This document shows, piece after piece, positions 33,801 through 41,466 of a stretch of DNA of 64,000 nucleotides; within the stretch, counting starts at the first letter, position 1, and each line of letters opens with the position of its first letter. Under the pieces are notes generated by a model. That model saw nothing but the letters and a program-made list of their open reading frames with translations, had not been told where the DNA came from and ran no database searches. Source of the stretch: GCA-020352575 sp041635475 (GTDB lineage: Bacteria; Actinomycetota; Acidimicrobiia; Spongiisociales; JAENVV01); contig JBFKVA010000002.1 of NCBI GenBank assembly GCA_041635475.1, positions 1-64,000 of the forward strand, in the 5' to 3' direction. The translations under genes were made by a program, and so were the position numbers.

Positions 33801-34274
33801 ACGATGGTCTTCGGGCTTGGCCGTGAGCACGGACGTGATCTGGCCCTGGCCGACGAGGGTGTGCTGATGGCGGCCGACACCCGAGTCGGACAGGAGTTCC
33901 TGGATGTCGAGGAGCCGACAGCCAACCCCGTTGATCTCGTAATCGGAGGACCCGTCCCGGTAGAGCCGCCGGGTGATGGAGACGTCGGTCAGGTCGAGCG
34001 GAAGGGCGCCGGAGGTGTTGTCGAAGACGAGGGTGACCTCGGCTCGACCGAGCGCGGGTCGGGTGGCGGTGCCGGCGAAGATGAGGTCCTCCATCCGCTG
34101 GGTCCGCATGGCAGTCGGCGACTGCGTTCCCATCACCCATCCGATCGCGTCGACGATGTTCGACTTGCCCGAGCCGTTGGGCCCGACGACGACGGTCACG
34201 CCGGGCTCGAACTCGAGCCGCGTGCGGTCGGCGAACGACTTGAACCCGGCGAGCTTGAGGGACTTCAGATACAT
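30819..34274 (-). CDS. smc: Chromosome partition protein SMC
   Basis: A 1151-residue SMC ATPase that organises chromosomes with ScpA/ScpB. The N-terminal Walker A is GPNGSGKSN (31-39). Long coiled coils run from about 165 to 480 and 650 to 960, with the hinge in between (AVDAALGQWQDAIVFAEA). The C-terminal signature is LSLLSGGEKSM and Walker B FYVLDEVEAALDDAN. Length is normal. The scp genes are not in this window. Confidence 0.97.
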   Translation of the reverse strand: MYLKSLKLAGFKSFADRTRLEFEPGVTVVVGPNGSGKSNIVDAIGWVMGTQSPTAMRTQRMEDLIFAGTATRPALGRAEVTLVFDNTSGALPLDLTDVSITRRLYRDGSSDYEINGVGCRLLDIQELLSDSGVGRHQHTLVGQGQITSVLTAKPEDHRAVIEEAAGILKHRLRKDRSERRLEKTEADVVRLQDILGEMRRQIRPLRRQAENAERHDAVRAELKAIRLWLGGRQLRAFDTRLAEIADIHAGLDKEISDADTSVAAIEPELEPLRRAAAEAAERLDEVAEAAALLEATSERIRGTTHVAQERLRGLKARLEGADERRDDLDREAADLRARLVETAVDERDARRRAERAERELLALEDEERTLAEQEGLPTEGATAMVRGDLRSLETADERDRREIEQLEERRSRLSGQLSEAAAELAQLESDKEAGERSCAHRATILGEATKQEESADGTWESAERARREADGRVASLESGKEAIEAIVAGGADPRARNRAKATGGDLGSVTEVLDVPGSLASAVDAALGQWQDAIVFAEADTLVRAVGDLKSVGLGGLPLVTGEGAEGGVARELAPTLGVDALVDLLGPHASIPVADRLLGDVVMVDGWAAGWEIVRRHPHLRAVTPDGDLVSSAGIRLVDPEGATPAMLEAAQSALDLAMAERVEARTWERQAREARQGARSRRQAAEAELRRVEHDLEATHRSIERVRHRELDLAAAFERANDRLALLEEAAAGRTARVEELRTRLAALEGEAAERQRAWEEIAANRLAVAARRDEARRTRQSREKDLGALLERRSMVRRRLEVVERESAALAQTTFDPQAVDRLEGLAEIGRRAEALVRRHVGELRARQEELRRTVADVGARLEAGQSAVHDLRTRSVDAKERRSAIDVERAELSVRREGVCEGLRRDADADEALALAAPEPDATPGTPHSTRLATLEADLRRMGPINPLAAEEFRELDERRAFLDAQLADLEQSRAEIRKVIRALDGEIEQRFMAAFELVSASFEDHVSILFPGGRGSLVLTDPADPLTSGVDIKVQPLGKKVSRLSLLSGGEKSMAALAFLFAVFRAEPSPFYVLDEVEAALDDANLRRFLDLVEAFGDASQLVIVTHQQQTMEAADTLYGVTMEPGGSTKVVAKRMSDAQLRLQAS

Positions 34275-34278
34275 GGAG

Positions 34279-34292
34279 TTACACCGATGTAA
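34279..34292. promoter_or_regulatory. Palindromic site in the smc leader
   Basis: TTACACCGATGTAA, with perfect 5-bp arms TTACA/TGTAA, lies 4 nt before the smc ATG. A TACGCT -10 is about 30 nt upstream of the ATG on the minus strand, so the site would be in the leader. Could be an operator or a small RNA hairpin. Confidence 0.3.
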
Positions 34293-34331
34293 TTCGGTAT
34301 CGGCAGCGTAGCAGTCGCTTCGCGGAGCGTC

Positions 34332-35192
34332 CTACCGCTCGGTGTGGCCCGGGTCCTCGGGGGCGGAGGGCTGGCACGATGGGCAGAAGTGCGTGGATCG
34401 CTGGCTGACGACGATTCGCTCGATCGAGGTCCCACACCTCCGGCATGGAGCCCCGGACCGGCCGTAGACGGAAAGCCGCTTCGCGTACTCACCGGCCCGC
34501 CCGTCGGGAAGGAGATGGGCGAGGTCCCCGAGGCTCGTGCCCCCGTGGCGCAGGCCGGCCTCCAGCACGGGTCGCACCGCGGCCCGTACCCGTCCTACCT
34601 CGTCGGCGGTCAGGCTCGCCCCGGGCCGCCTGGGATGGATCCGGGCCCGGTGGAGGATCTCATCCGCGTAGATGTTGCCGATTCCGGCCACCAGGCGTTG
34701 GTCGAGGAGCAGCGCCTTGATCGGGGCGGTACGGGCCCGCAGGGACGCCCGGAGCCGAGGGGATCGGGGAAGCTCCTTCAGGGCGTCGGGTCCGAGCGCG
34801 GCGAACGGGCTCGCTCCCCACTCGTCTGGGGTGAGGCAGGCGACGAACCCGAACGTGCGCGGGTCGACCATTCGGACTTCGTGGTCATCGAAGCCGAGCA
34901 CGACATGGGTGTGCGCAACGTGGGGACGGTTCGGGGTGTCCACGCTCATGCGGCCACTCATCCCGAGGTGGACGACGAGTGTGAGGTCGCCCTCCACCTC
35001 GCCGACGAGGAGCTTTCCCCACCGCCCCAGCCGTCGCACGACCCGACCGGTGAGGCGTTCCGAGAAGGTCGGTGGTCGCGGTTGCCTGCGCAGCATGCGG
35101 GCGTGGGTGACCCGGACCCGCTGCACCCGACGGCCCTCCACGACCGGCACCAGGAGCCGTCGCGTCGCCTCGACCTCAGGCAGCTCGGGCAT
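34332..35192 (-). CDS. mutM: Formamidopyrimidine-DNA glycosylase MutM
   Basis: A 286-residue Fpg glycosylase/lyase that removes 8-oxoguanine. It starts with the catalytic MPELPEVEATR (Pro1 after Met removal). HLGMSGRM, the H2TH segment GIGNIYADEIL and the zinc finger CRRCG...CPSCQ at the C-terminus are all present. The MutM lysine is in GRWGKLL. A relaxed upstream open frame is antisense to rnc. Confidence 0.96.
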   Translation of the reverse strand: MPELPEVEATRRLLVPVVEGRRVQRVRVTHARMLRRQPRPPTFSERLTGRVVRRLGRWGKLLVGEVEGDLTLVVHLGMSGRMSVDTPNRPHVAHTHVVLGFDDHEVRMVDPRTFGFVACLTPDEWGASPFAALGPDALKELPRSPRLRASLRARTAPIKALLLDQRLVAGIGNIYADEILHRARIHPRRPGASLTADEVGRVRAAVRPVLEAGLRHGGTSLGDLAHLLPDGRAGEYAKRLSVYGRSGAPCRRCGTSIERIVVSQRSTHFCPSCQPSAPEDPGHTER

Positions 35193-35227
35193 GTCGATGC
35201 CGGCCGGGATCGATGCGGTGGGCGCGT

Positions 35228-35908
35228 CTAGGCACCCGACAGATTCCCGATCGCCTGCTCGGCGGCCGCCTGCTCGGCCGCCTTCTTGGAGGGCCCCTCC
35301 CCCGTGCCCAGGAGCACCCCCCCGACCGACACCGTGGCCTGGAACGCCTTCTCGTGGTCGGGTCCCTCCTCCTCCCATGTGTAGACGGGCCGCCGACCCT
35401 GGGTGGCCAGGATCTCCTGGAGGCGGGTCTTGAAGTCGCGGGCACCCGGGGAGGCTGCCCGTTCCCGGATCACCGGCCCCCAGAGGTCAACGATCACCTG
35501 CCGGGCCGCGTCGAGGCCCCCGTCGAGGTACACCGCGGCCAGGACCGCCTCCATGGCGTCGGCGAGGATCGAGTCCTTCTCCCCACCTCCCGTGCGTTCC
35601 TCCCCTCGGCCGAGCGTGAGCGCCGGCCCCAACTCGACGGCCCGGGCCACCCGGGCGAGTGCCTGGCGGCTGACACACGCGGCCCGCACCTTGGCCATCT
35701 GGCCCTCGGGCAGGTCCGGGTAGTGGGAGAACATGAAGTCCGTCACCACGAGCTGGAGTACCGCATCCCCGAGGAACTCGAGGCGTTCGTTGTGCTCCCC
35801 GTGCCCTTGTTCGGACGTGAACGAGCGGTGCGTGAGGCTCCATCCGAGCAGTTGGGGGTCCGTGAGGGTGTACCCGAGGCGCTCCTGGAGCCGGTCGGCC
35901 GCGGTCAC
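35228..35908 (-). CDS. rnc: Ribonuclease III
   Basis: A 226-residue RNase III that processes rRNA precursors and double-stranded RNA. The catalytic signature is NERLEFLGDAVLQL, with the second acidic cluster DAMEAVLAAVYLDGG. The C-terminal dsRNA-binding domain ends KKAAEQAAAEQAI. The GTG start overlaps the plsX stop as GTGA. Confidence 0.97.
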   Translation of the reverse strand: MTAADRLQERLGYTLTDPQLLGWSLTHRSFTSEQGHGEHNERLEFLGDAVLQLVVTDFMFSHYPDLPEGQMAKVRAACVSRQALARVARAVELGPALTLGRGEERTGGGEKDSILADAMEAVLAAVYLDGGLDAARQVIVDLWGPVIRERAASPGARDFKTRLQEILATQGRRPVYTWEEEGPDHEKAFQATVSVGGVLLGTGEGPSKKAAEQAAAEQAIGNLSGA

Positions 35909-36909
35909 GCCTCTTCCATCTCCAGGTCGGCGACGAGCCTGCGGCGGACCCGGCTCACGAGCTTGCGATCGGCGCCCTCGGCGGCCAACTCGATGGCGGC
36001 TGCGAACGCACTCGCCGACGAGGATCCGTGGGCGATGACGACCACGCCGTTCGTCCCGAGGAGGTGGGCACCGCCCGTGGTCTCGTGGTCGAATCGCTTC
36101 TTGAGGGCCCCCAGCACTGCCCGGATCCCGGCCTGGTCCGCCTCCGGGAGGGTCGCCGCCTCCCTCATCGCGGTCATGGCGACGAGGCTGATGGCGCCTT
36201 CGGCCGACTTGAGGGCGATGTTGCCGGCAAAGCCGTCGGTGACGATGACGTGCACCTTGCCGGTGGCGAGGTCCCGACCCTCCACGTTCCCCACGAACGT
36301 GAGGAGGGGGTCGACCTCATCGATCCGCCGCAGGAGCGCCCATGCCGACTTCTCCAGATCCCGGCCCTTGCCCTCTTCCTCGCCGATGTTGAGCAGCCCG
36401 ACCCGGACCGGGTCGACCCCGAAGTACGTCTCGGCCATCACGGCACCGAGGATGGCGAACTCGACGAGATGCTCGGGTTTCACGTCGGGGTTGGCCCCGG
36501 CATCGAGGAGCACCACCGGGGACGGCGCCGGGATCACCGAGGCGATGGCCGGGCGCTGAATGCCCCGGATCCGGCCGAGCCGAAGCACGGCCGCCGCCAT
36601 GGCGGCGCCGGTGGAACCGGCCGACACGACGGCGTCCGCCATGCCCTCACGGACGAGGTTGGTGGCGACGACGATCGATGAGTCGGGCAGGTCCCGAAGC
36701 GCCCGGGTCGGGTTGTCCCCCATGGCCACGACCTGGGATGCATGGGTGACGGGAAGATCGGCGTCGTGTCTGGCTAGAAGGGGACGTACGGCGTTCTCGT
36801 CCCCGACCAACACGACGTCATGACCGCGCTCGGCGGCCAGGACGGCTCCGGCGACGATCTCATGGGGAGCGTGGTCGCCCCCCATCGCGTCGATGGCTAC
36901 CCGTGCCAC
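35905..36909 (-). CDS. plsX: Phosphate acyltransferase PlsX
   Basis: A 334-residue PlsX that makes acyl-phosphate from acyl-ACP for phospholipid synthesis. The N-terminus VAIDAMGGDHAPHEIVAGAV and the central SAGSTGAAMAAAVLRLGRI are signature regions, as is VTDGFAGNIALKSAEG. The start directly follows the rpmF stop with no gap. The usual rpmF-plsX-(fabH) start of the fatty acid cluster ends here with rnc instead. Confidence 0.97.
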   Translation of the reverse strand: MARVAIDAMGGDHAPHEIVAGAVLAAERGHDVVLVGDENAVRPLLARHDADLPVTHASQVVAMGDNPTRALRDLPDSSIVVATNLVREGMADAVVSAGSTGAAMAAAVLRLGRIRGIQRPAIASVIPAPSPVVLLDAGANPDVKPEHLVEFAILGAVMAETYFGVDPVRVGLLNIGEEEGKGRDLEKSAWALLRRIDEVDPLLTFVGNVEGRDLATGKVHVIVTDGFAGNIALKSAEGAISLVAMTAMREAATLPEADQAGIRAVLGALKKRFDHETTGGAHLLGTNGVVVIAHGSSSASAFAAAIELAAEGADRKLVSRVRRRLVADLEMEEA

Positions 36910-37098
36910 TTACTCCTTCTCGGTCACGGCAGCCGGGAACTCCCGACCGCGATAGACGCCACATTGGGGGCAGGCGCGATGGGGGCGCCTGGCGCCGCCG
37001 CACTGGGGACAGGATGCGCTACGAGGCCGCTCGAGCTTCCACTGCGACTTGCGACGCCGCGTGCGCGAGCGGGACATCTTCTTCTTTGGAACAGCCAC
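36910..37098 (-). CDS. rpmF: 50S ribosomal protein L32
   Basis: A 62-residue L32 of the zinc-binding form: MAVPKKKMSRSRTRRRKSQW is followed by CPQCG and, after nine residues, CPQCG. Four cysteines could bind zinc. It sits between yceD and plsX, the typical place. A few acidic residues extend the C-terminus (PAAVTEKE). Confidence 0.97.
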   Translation of the reverse strand: MAVPKKKMSRSRTRRRKSQWKLERPRSASCPQCGGARRPHRACPQCGVYRGREFPAAVTEKE

Positions 37099-37110
37099 GA
37101 TGGCTCTCTT

Positions 37111-37617
37111 TCAATCCGGACGGAAAAGCCCCTCGAGGGCCGCGAAGGGCGACGTCGAGTCGCCGGCGTGCCCACCGCAGGGCTCTGTATTCAAGTCGGT
37201 TCCACAAGTATCGCAAAGTCCCTTGCACTCCGGCCGGCAGACCGGCGTCAGGGGAATGGCCAGCCCCACCTCGTCGCGCACCGCCGACTCGAGGTCGATT
37301 CGGCCGTCCCCGGTGATGGGAAGGGCGTCCTCGGCGTCGGAACCACCGAACACCTGGAGGATCGTCACGGCGATCTCGGACTCGAACGGTGCGAGGCATC
37401 GCTGGCACTCGAGGCGGGCCGCCACCCGCACGGCTCCCCGCGCCACGAGACCCCCGGAGGCCGCCTCCAGACGGAGACGCCCGGTGGCTGCGTCCTGGAT
37501 CCAGGCACAGCCCGTGGCCATCTCCAGGGGGATGGCCACGTCCACGTCGGCCACTCCTCCACCCAGGAGGTCGGACACGAGGAATCGCGAGTAGGTCGAC
37601 ACGGCCTTCACACCCAC
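37111..37617 (-). CDS. yceD: YceD/DUF177 family protein
   Basis: A 168-residue DUF177 protein, the family linked to 23S rRNA metabolism and usually found before rpmF. It has a beta-rich N-terminus, an LECQRCLAPF pair, and PVCRPECKGLCDTCGTDLN with more cysteines that may bind zinc. The GTG start is the best fit, but another GTG lies 6 nt downstream. It ends 12 nt before rpmF. Confidence 0.93.
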   Translation of the reverse strand: MGVKAVSTYSRFLVSDLLGGGVADVDVAIPLEMATGCAWIQDAATGRLRLEAASGGLVARGAVRVAARLECQRCLAPFESEIAVTILQVFGGSDAEDALPITGDGRIDLESAVRDEVGLAIPLTPVCRPECKGLCDTCGTDLNTEPCGGHAGDSTSPFAALEGLFRPD

Positions 37618-37650
37618 CGTTCAGGTCACCGCGGGGAGCATCACCACGGC

Positions 37651-38226
37651 TCACACACCCTGGGCCGGGGGCCCCGGCTCTCGCACCGCCCGATAGTGGG
37701 CGATCTCGTCCCTGACTTCGCGCAGCGCCGACGTCAGGAGGTGGTCGATCCGATCGAGTTGTTCGAGTGCGACGTCCTCGGACCGGAGCCTCGTCGCCTG
37801 GGCTTCGACCTCGGCATTGCGGAGCAGGACGTTCGCCTCCTCGACGGCCTCGGCCAGGACCCGATGCTCGGACACCAGCTCTGCTGCAGTGTCGCGGGCC
37901 TGTTCGAGCACCTTGCGGGCCTGGTGTCGGATCTTGTCGGCGTCCTCGTTCGTGCGGGCGATGAACGCCGCCCGTTCCCGGATCATCCATCGGGCGACCT
38001 TCAACTCCTCGGGAAGCCGATCCTTGATCTCCTCGAGCGCCTCCAGGAGCGGGTCGCGTTCGAGCCGCACCTGGCCCGACAGGGGGACGGTCCTCGCCTC
38101 GTGGACAGCCAGGATGAGGTTCTCGGTGAGCGAGAGGATGCGGCCGACCTCGTCCTCACCCAGTTCGTCGAAGTGCTCGGGTTCAGGGATGTCCTTGAAC
38201 CCTGCAAGCGGGTCTGAGTCACTCAT
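37651..38226 (-). CDS. sepIVA: SepIVA-like DivIVA-family coiled-coil protein
   Basis: A 191-residue protein. The first 45 residues are polar (DELGEDEVGRILSLTENLI), and most of the rest is helical and coiled-coil (IRERAAFIARTNEDADKI, EEANVLLRNAEVEAQ, and similar). Position between yceD and coaD matches mycobacterial SepIVA, a septum and membrane-domain protein of the DivIVA family; it is shorter than that protein. Overlaps coaD by ATGA. The identification is mostly from context. Confidence 0.7.
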   Translation of the reverse strand: MSDSDPLAGFKDIPEPEHFDELGEDEVGRILSLTENLILAVHEARTVPLSGQVRLERDPLLEALEEIKDRLPEELKVARWMIRERAAFIARTNEDADKIRHQARKVLEQARDTAAELVSEHRVLAEAVEEANVLLRNAEVEAQATRLRSEDVALEQLDRIDHLLTSALREVRDEIAHYRAVREPGPPAQGV

Positions 38227-38696
38227 GCGCGGGCCTTCTCCTCGAGTGCGCGAAACACAACGGATGGGACGAGACGGGAGACGTCGGCTCCGAGCTGCCA
38301 CACCTCCTTGACGAGGGAGGAGGAGATGAAGCGGTGTTCGGCGGAGGTGGGCAACAGGACGGTCTCGATCCCCGACAGATGCCGGTTCATGTGGGCCATG
38401 GCCATCTCGAACTCGAAGTCGGCTCCTTCGCGCAGGCCCTTGACGAGGACGTCGGCACCGAGGTCCCGGGCAACCTGGACGAGCAGGCCGTCGAACCCGA
38501 CCACGTCGACCGGTGCCGACGGAAAGATCTCCTGGAAGAGGGCGGTGCGCTCGTCCAGCGTGAAGAGTGGTGTCTTCGACGGGTTCGAGACGACCCCGAT
38601 GATGAGCCGATCGAAGAGGTCGAGTGATCGCCGGAGAACGTCGACATGGCCGTTCGTGGGGGGATCGAAACTGCCTGGGCAGAACGCCGTGGTCAC
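38223..38696 (-). CDS. coaD: Phosphopantetheine adenylyltransferase
   Basis: A 157-residue CoaD, the penultimate step of CoA synthesis. It has the nucleotidyltransferase motif CPGSFDPPTNGHVDV (TxGH), VKGLREGADFEFE, and the ISSSLVKEV motif. The GTG start overlaps the rsmD stop (GTGA); the long upstream open frame is antisense to rsmD. Confidence 0.97.
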   Translation of the reverse strand: MTTAFCPGSFDPPTNGHVDVLRRSLDLFDRLIIGVVSNPSKTPLFTLDERTALFQEIFPSAPVDVVGFDGLLVQVARDLGADVLVKGLREGADFEFEMAMAHMNRHLSGIETVLLPTSAEHRFISSSLVKEVWQLGADVSRLVPSVVFRALEEKARA

Positions 38697-39232
38697 GGTG
38701 CTTCCTTCCTGTACCACCAGAGGTGGGTGCCACCATAGGTTCGGTCGTCGTCGAGCGGCCACGGTGCGGCGGGCGGTCGCTCCCCGGCCGGCCTGTGGAG
38801 GATGACGTAGCCACCACCCCGGAGGTGCGGATCGAGGTCCCGAAGCACCTGTTCGACAGACGCTAGCTCCATCGAATACGGGGGGTCGACGAACACCAGG
38901 TCGAACCGCCCTCCCTCGAGGGCGGGGGTTGCCAGGAAGCGCCCGACGTCCATCGACCTGACCACTCCCCCGAGGCCGACCGCAGCGACGTTGGACTCGA
39001 TGACCCCGCACATCACCCGGTCGTCCTCGACGAAGACGCTGGAGCGGGCACGCCGGCTCAGGGCTTCCAACCCGAGTGAACCGCTCCCGGCGAAGAGATC
39101 GAGGACGTCGGCCCCGTCCACGTCGAGAATGTTGAAGATGGCCTCGCGGACGCGCTCGGTCATGGGCCTGGTCCCCGTCCCCGGCGGGGTGCGGAGGCGC
39201 CGCCCCTTGGCGAGGCCCCCGACTATGCGCAT
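38693..39232 (-). CDS. rsmD: 16S rRNA (guanine966-N2)-methyltransferase RsmD
   Basis: A 179-residue RsmD. The N-terminus RIVGGLAKGRRLRTPPGTGTRPM is typical. The AdoMet motif is VLDLFAGSGSLGLEALSR, and the catalytic motif is FVDPPYSM. It follows recG after 22 nt and overlaps coaD, forming recG-rsmD-coaD-sepIVA. Confidence 0.96.
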   Translation of the reverse strand: MRIVGGLAKGRRLRTPPGTGTRPMTERVREAIFNILDVDGADVLDLFAGSGSLGLEALSRRARSSVFVEDDRVMCGVIESNVAAVGLGGVVRSMDVGRFLATPALEGGRFDLVFVDPPYSMELASVEQVLRDLDPHLRGGGYVILHRPAGERPPAAPWPLDDDRTYGGTHLWWYRKEAP

Positions 39233-39254
39233 GGGCGCGATCCCGGTGGCGGCG

Positions 39255-41435
39255 TCAACTCATGAACAGCCACTCGACCTCCTCACCAAGCAGGACGCGC
39301 ACTTCCTCGGCGATTGCCGGGCTGTGAGCGAGCACCGGGTCGGCCTCGACGAGAGCGAACGCCTCGTTCCTGGCCGAGACGAGCAGGTCGGTGTCGCGCA
39401 GGACGTCACCCAGCCGCAGATCCCCGACGCCGGATTGCCTCGCCCCGAACACGGTGCCCTGGCCCCTGAGCGCCAGGTCGACCTCCGCCAGTTCGAAGCC
39501 GTCGGTGGTCCTGGTCATGGCAGCGATGCGTTCGACGGCTTCGTCCGTGGTCGGATCGGCCACGAGCACGCAGGTGCCCGGGTGGAGTCCACGCCCGACG
39601 CGGCCGCGGAGCTGATGGAGTTGGCTGAGCCCGAACCGATCGGCGTTCTCGATCACCATCAACGTGGCGTTGGGTATGTCGATGCCGACCTCGATGACCG
39701 TGGTCGCCACCAGCACGTCGATCTCCCCGTCCCGCATGCTCTCCATGACACCCTGCTTCTCGTCAGGTCGGAGCGCGCCGTGGATGAGCCCGACCCGGAG
39801 GCCGGTCAACGTGGCCGCCAGGCGTTCGTGCTCGGCCACCGCCGAGGCTGCTTCCACCTTCTCCGAGTCCTCCACGAGAGGGCACACGACGAAGACCTGG
39901 CGTCCGTCCCCCACCTCCTGTCGGACCCTGTCCCACACTCGATCCTCGTCGGTGGGAGCGACGGACACGGTCTCGACGGGCGTCCGACCGGGCGGCATCT
40001 CATCGAGGAGCGAGACGTCGAGGTCGCCGTAGAGCGTCATCGACAGGGTCCGCGGGATCGGGGTGGCGGTCATGATGAGGAGGTCCGGCTCGACGTCGCC
40101 GGCCTTTTCCTTGAGACTGACCCTTTGGTGGACTCCGAACCGGTGCTGCTCGTCGACGACGGCCGCCGACAGGCCCGCGAAGTGGACGCCCTCGGAGATG
40201 AGGGCGTGGGTGCCGACGATGAGGTCGATGCTTCCCGACTGCACGAGGTCGAGCAGCTCGCTCCTGGAGAGATCGTGGCCGGTGTTCACCCGTGCCGTCG
40301 ATCGGGTGAGGAGCGCCACGGTGATTGCGCCCGCGGCGTCGCCGAACAGCGAGTCCATTCCGTGGCGGGGCCCGGTGCCCGGGGCCGGGTTCAGTCCGGC
40401 CCCCTCGAGGAGGTCCACCACCGACAGGTAGTGCTGTGTGGCCAGGACCTCGGTGGGGGCCATGACCGCCGCCTGGCGTCCACACTCGACCGCCGCCAGG
40501 AGTGCGCCGACCGCCACGACCGTCTTGCCCGAGCCGACCTCACCCTGGAGGAGCCGATGCATCGGGTGGGGCCGGGCCATGTCGGCGGCGATCTCGCCCA
40601 TGACCCTTTGCTGGGCCCCGGTGAGTGGATACGGGAGTCCGGCCACGAACCGGTCGACGAGGTGACCATCGCCCCCATGGGCGAAACCGACCGCGTCGAT
40701 CGATTTGCGCCACTTGGCAAGTGCCAGTGCGACCTCGATCCTGAAGAACTCGTCGAAGACGAGGCGGCGCCGGGCGTGGGTGACATCCTCGAGCGTGTCG
40801 GGGAAGTGGATGGTCGCGACGGCTTCGTCCCTACCGACGAGGGCGTGATCGGCGAGAATCGCCGCCGGGAGCGGGTCGGCGATTGGTCGCGATCTTCCGA
40901 TGGCGTTGTGGACCGCCCGCCGGATGTGGCCCGGGCCGACGTCACCAACCGCGCCGTGGATGGGAACGATGCGCCCGGTGGTGAGCCCCTCGTTGGGCGA
41001 GGCCAGGACATCGGCGGCCGGTGACTTCATCTGCCGCTTCCCCCGGAACATCTCCACCTTCCCCGACAGGGCCACCTCTTGGCCCTCGGTGAGCTGCTGG
41101 GCCCTGAACGCCTGGTTGAACCAGGTGGCGGTGAGGATGCCACTCTCGTCGACGACCGTGACGTCCACGATCGTCAGGTTGCGGCGTGGACGGCGGGTCC
41201 GCACCGAGCCGACCGTCCCCACCACCGTCACCTCCACCCCCACCGGCGTGTCCCCGATCAGGATCTTGCGGGAACGATCGATGTAGCGCCGGGGGGCATG
41301 GAGGAGGAGGTCGGCCACCGAGCCGATGCCGCCGGCGCGCATGGCGCGGCCGCGGGCGCCGGCCAGCCCCTTCACGGACTCGATCCCGACGGTCGCGAGG
41401 TAGGCGAGGCTCCGAGCGGTCGTCATCGGGGACAT
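39255..41435 (-). CDS. recG: ATP-dependent DNA helicase RecG
   Basis: A 726-residue RecG that remodels stalled forks and Holliday junctions. The N-terminal wedge/OB region is followed by the helicase core: Walker A GEVGSGKT, motif II DEQHRFG, ATPIPRTL (III), and motif VI QLRGRVGRG with TRAP-type C-terminus. Two starts are possible: MSPMTTARS at 41435 or MTTARS at 41426. No strong ribosome site marks either. The upstream neighbour on the same strand is the S51-like gene, 31 nt away. Confidence 0.96.
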   Translation of the reverse strand: MSPMTTARSLAYLATVGIESVKGLAGARGRAMRAGGIGSVADLLLHAPRRYIDRSRKILIGDTPVGVEVTVVGTVGSVRTRRPRRNLTIVDVTVVDESGILTATWFNQAFRAQQLTEGQEVALSGKVEMFRGKRQMKSPAADVLASPNEGLTTGRIVPIHGAVGDVGPGHIRRAVHNAIGRSRPIADPLPAAILADHALVGRDEAVATIHFPDTLEDVTHARRRLVFDEFFRIEVALALAKWRKSIDAVGFAHGGDGHLVDRFVAGLPYPLTGAQQRVMGEIAADMARPHPMHRLLQGEVGSGKTVVAVGALLAAVECGRQAAVMAPTEVLATQHYLSVVDLLEGAGLNPAPGTGPRHGMDSLFGDAAGAITVALLTRSTARVNTGHDLSRSELLDLVQSGSIDLIVGTHALISEGVHFAGLSAAVVDEQHRFGVHQRVSLKEKAGDVEPDLLIMTATPIPRTLSMTLYGDLDVSLLDEMPPGRTPVETVSVAPTDEDRVWDRVRQEVGDGRQVFVVCPLVEDSEKVEAASAVAEHERLAATLTGLRVGLIHGALRPDEKQGVMESMRDGEIDVLVATTVIEVGIDIPNATLMVIENADRFGLSQLHQLRGRVGRGLHPGTCVLVADPTTDEAVERIAAMTRTTDGFELAEVDLALRGQGTVFGARQSGVGDLRLGDVLRDTDLLVSARNEAFALVEADPVLAHSPAIAEEVRVLLGEEVEWLFMS

Positions 41436-41466
41436 GGTGCCAGACGGCGCCGACATCGCCGGGCGG

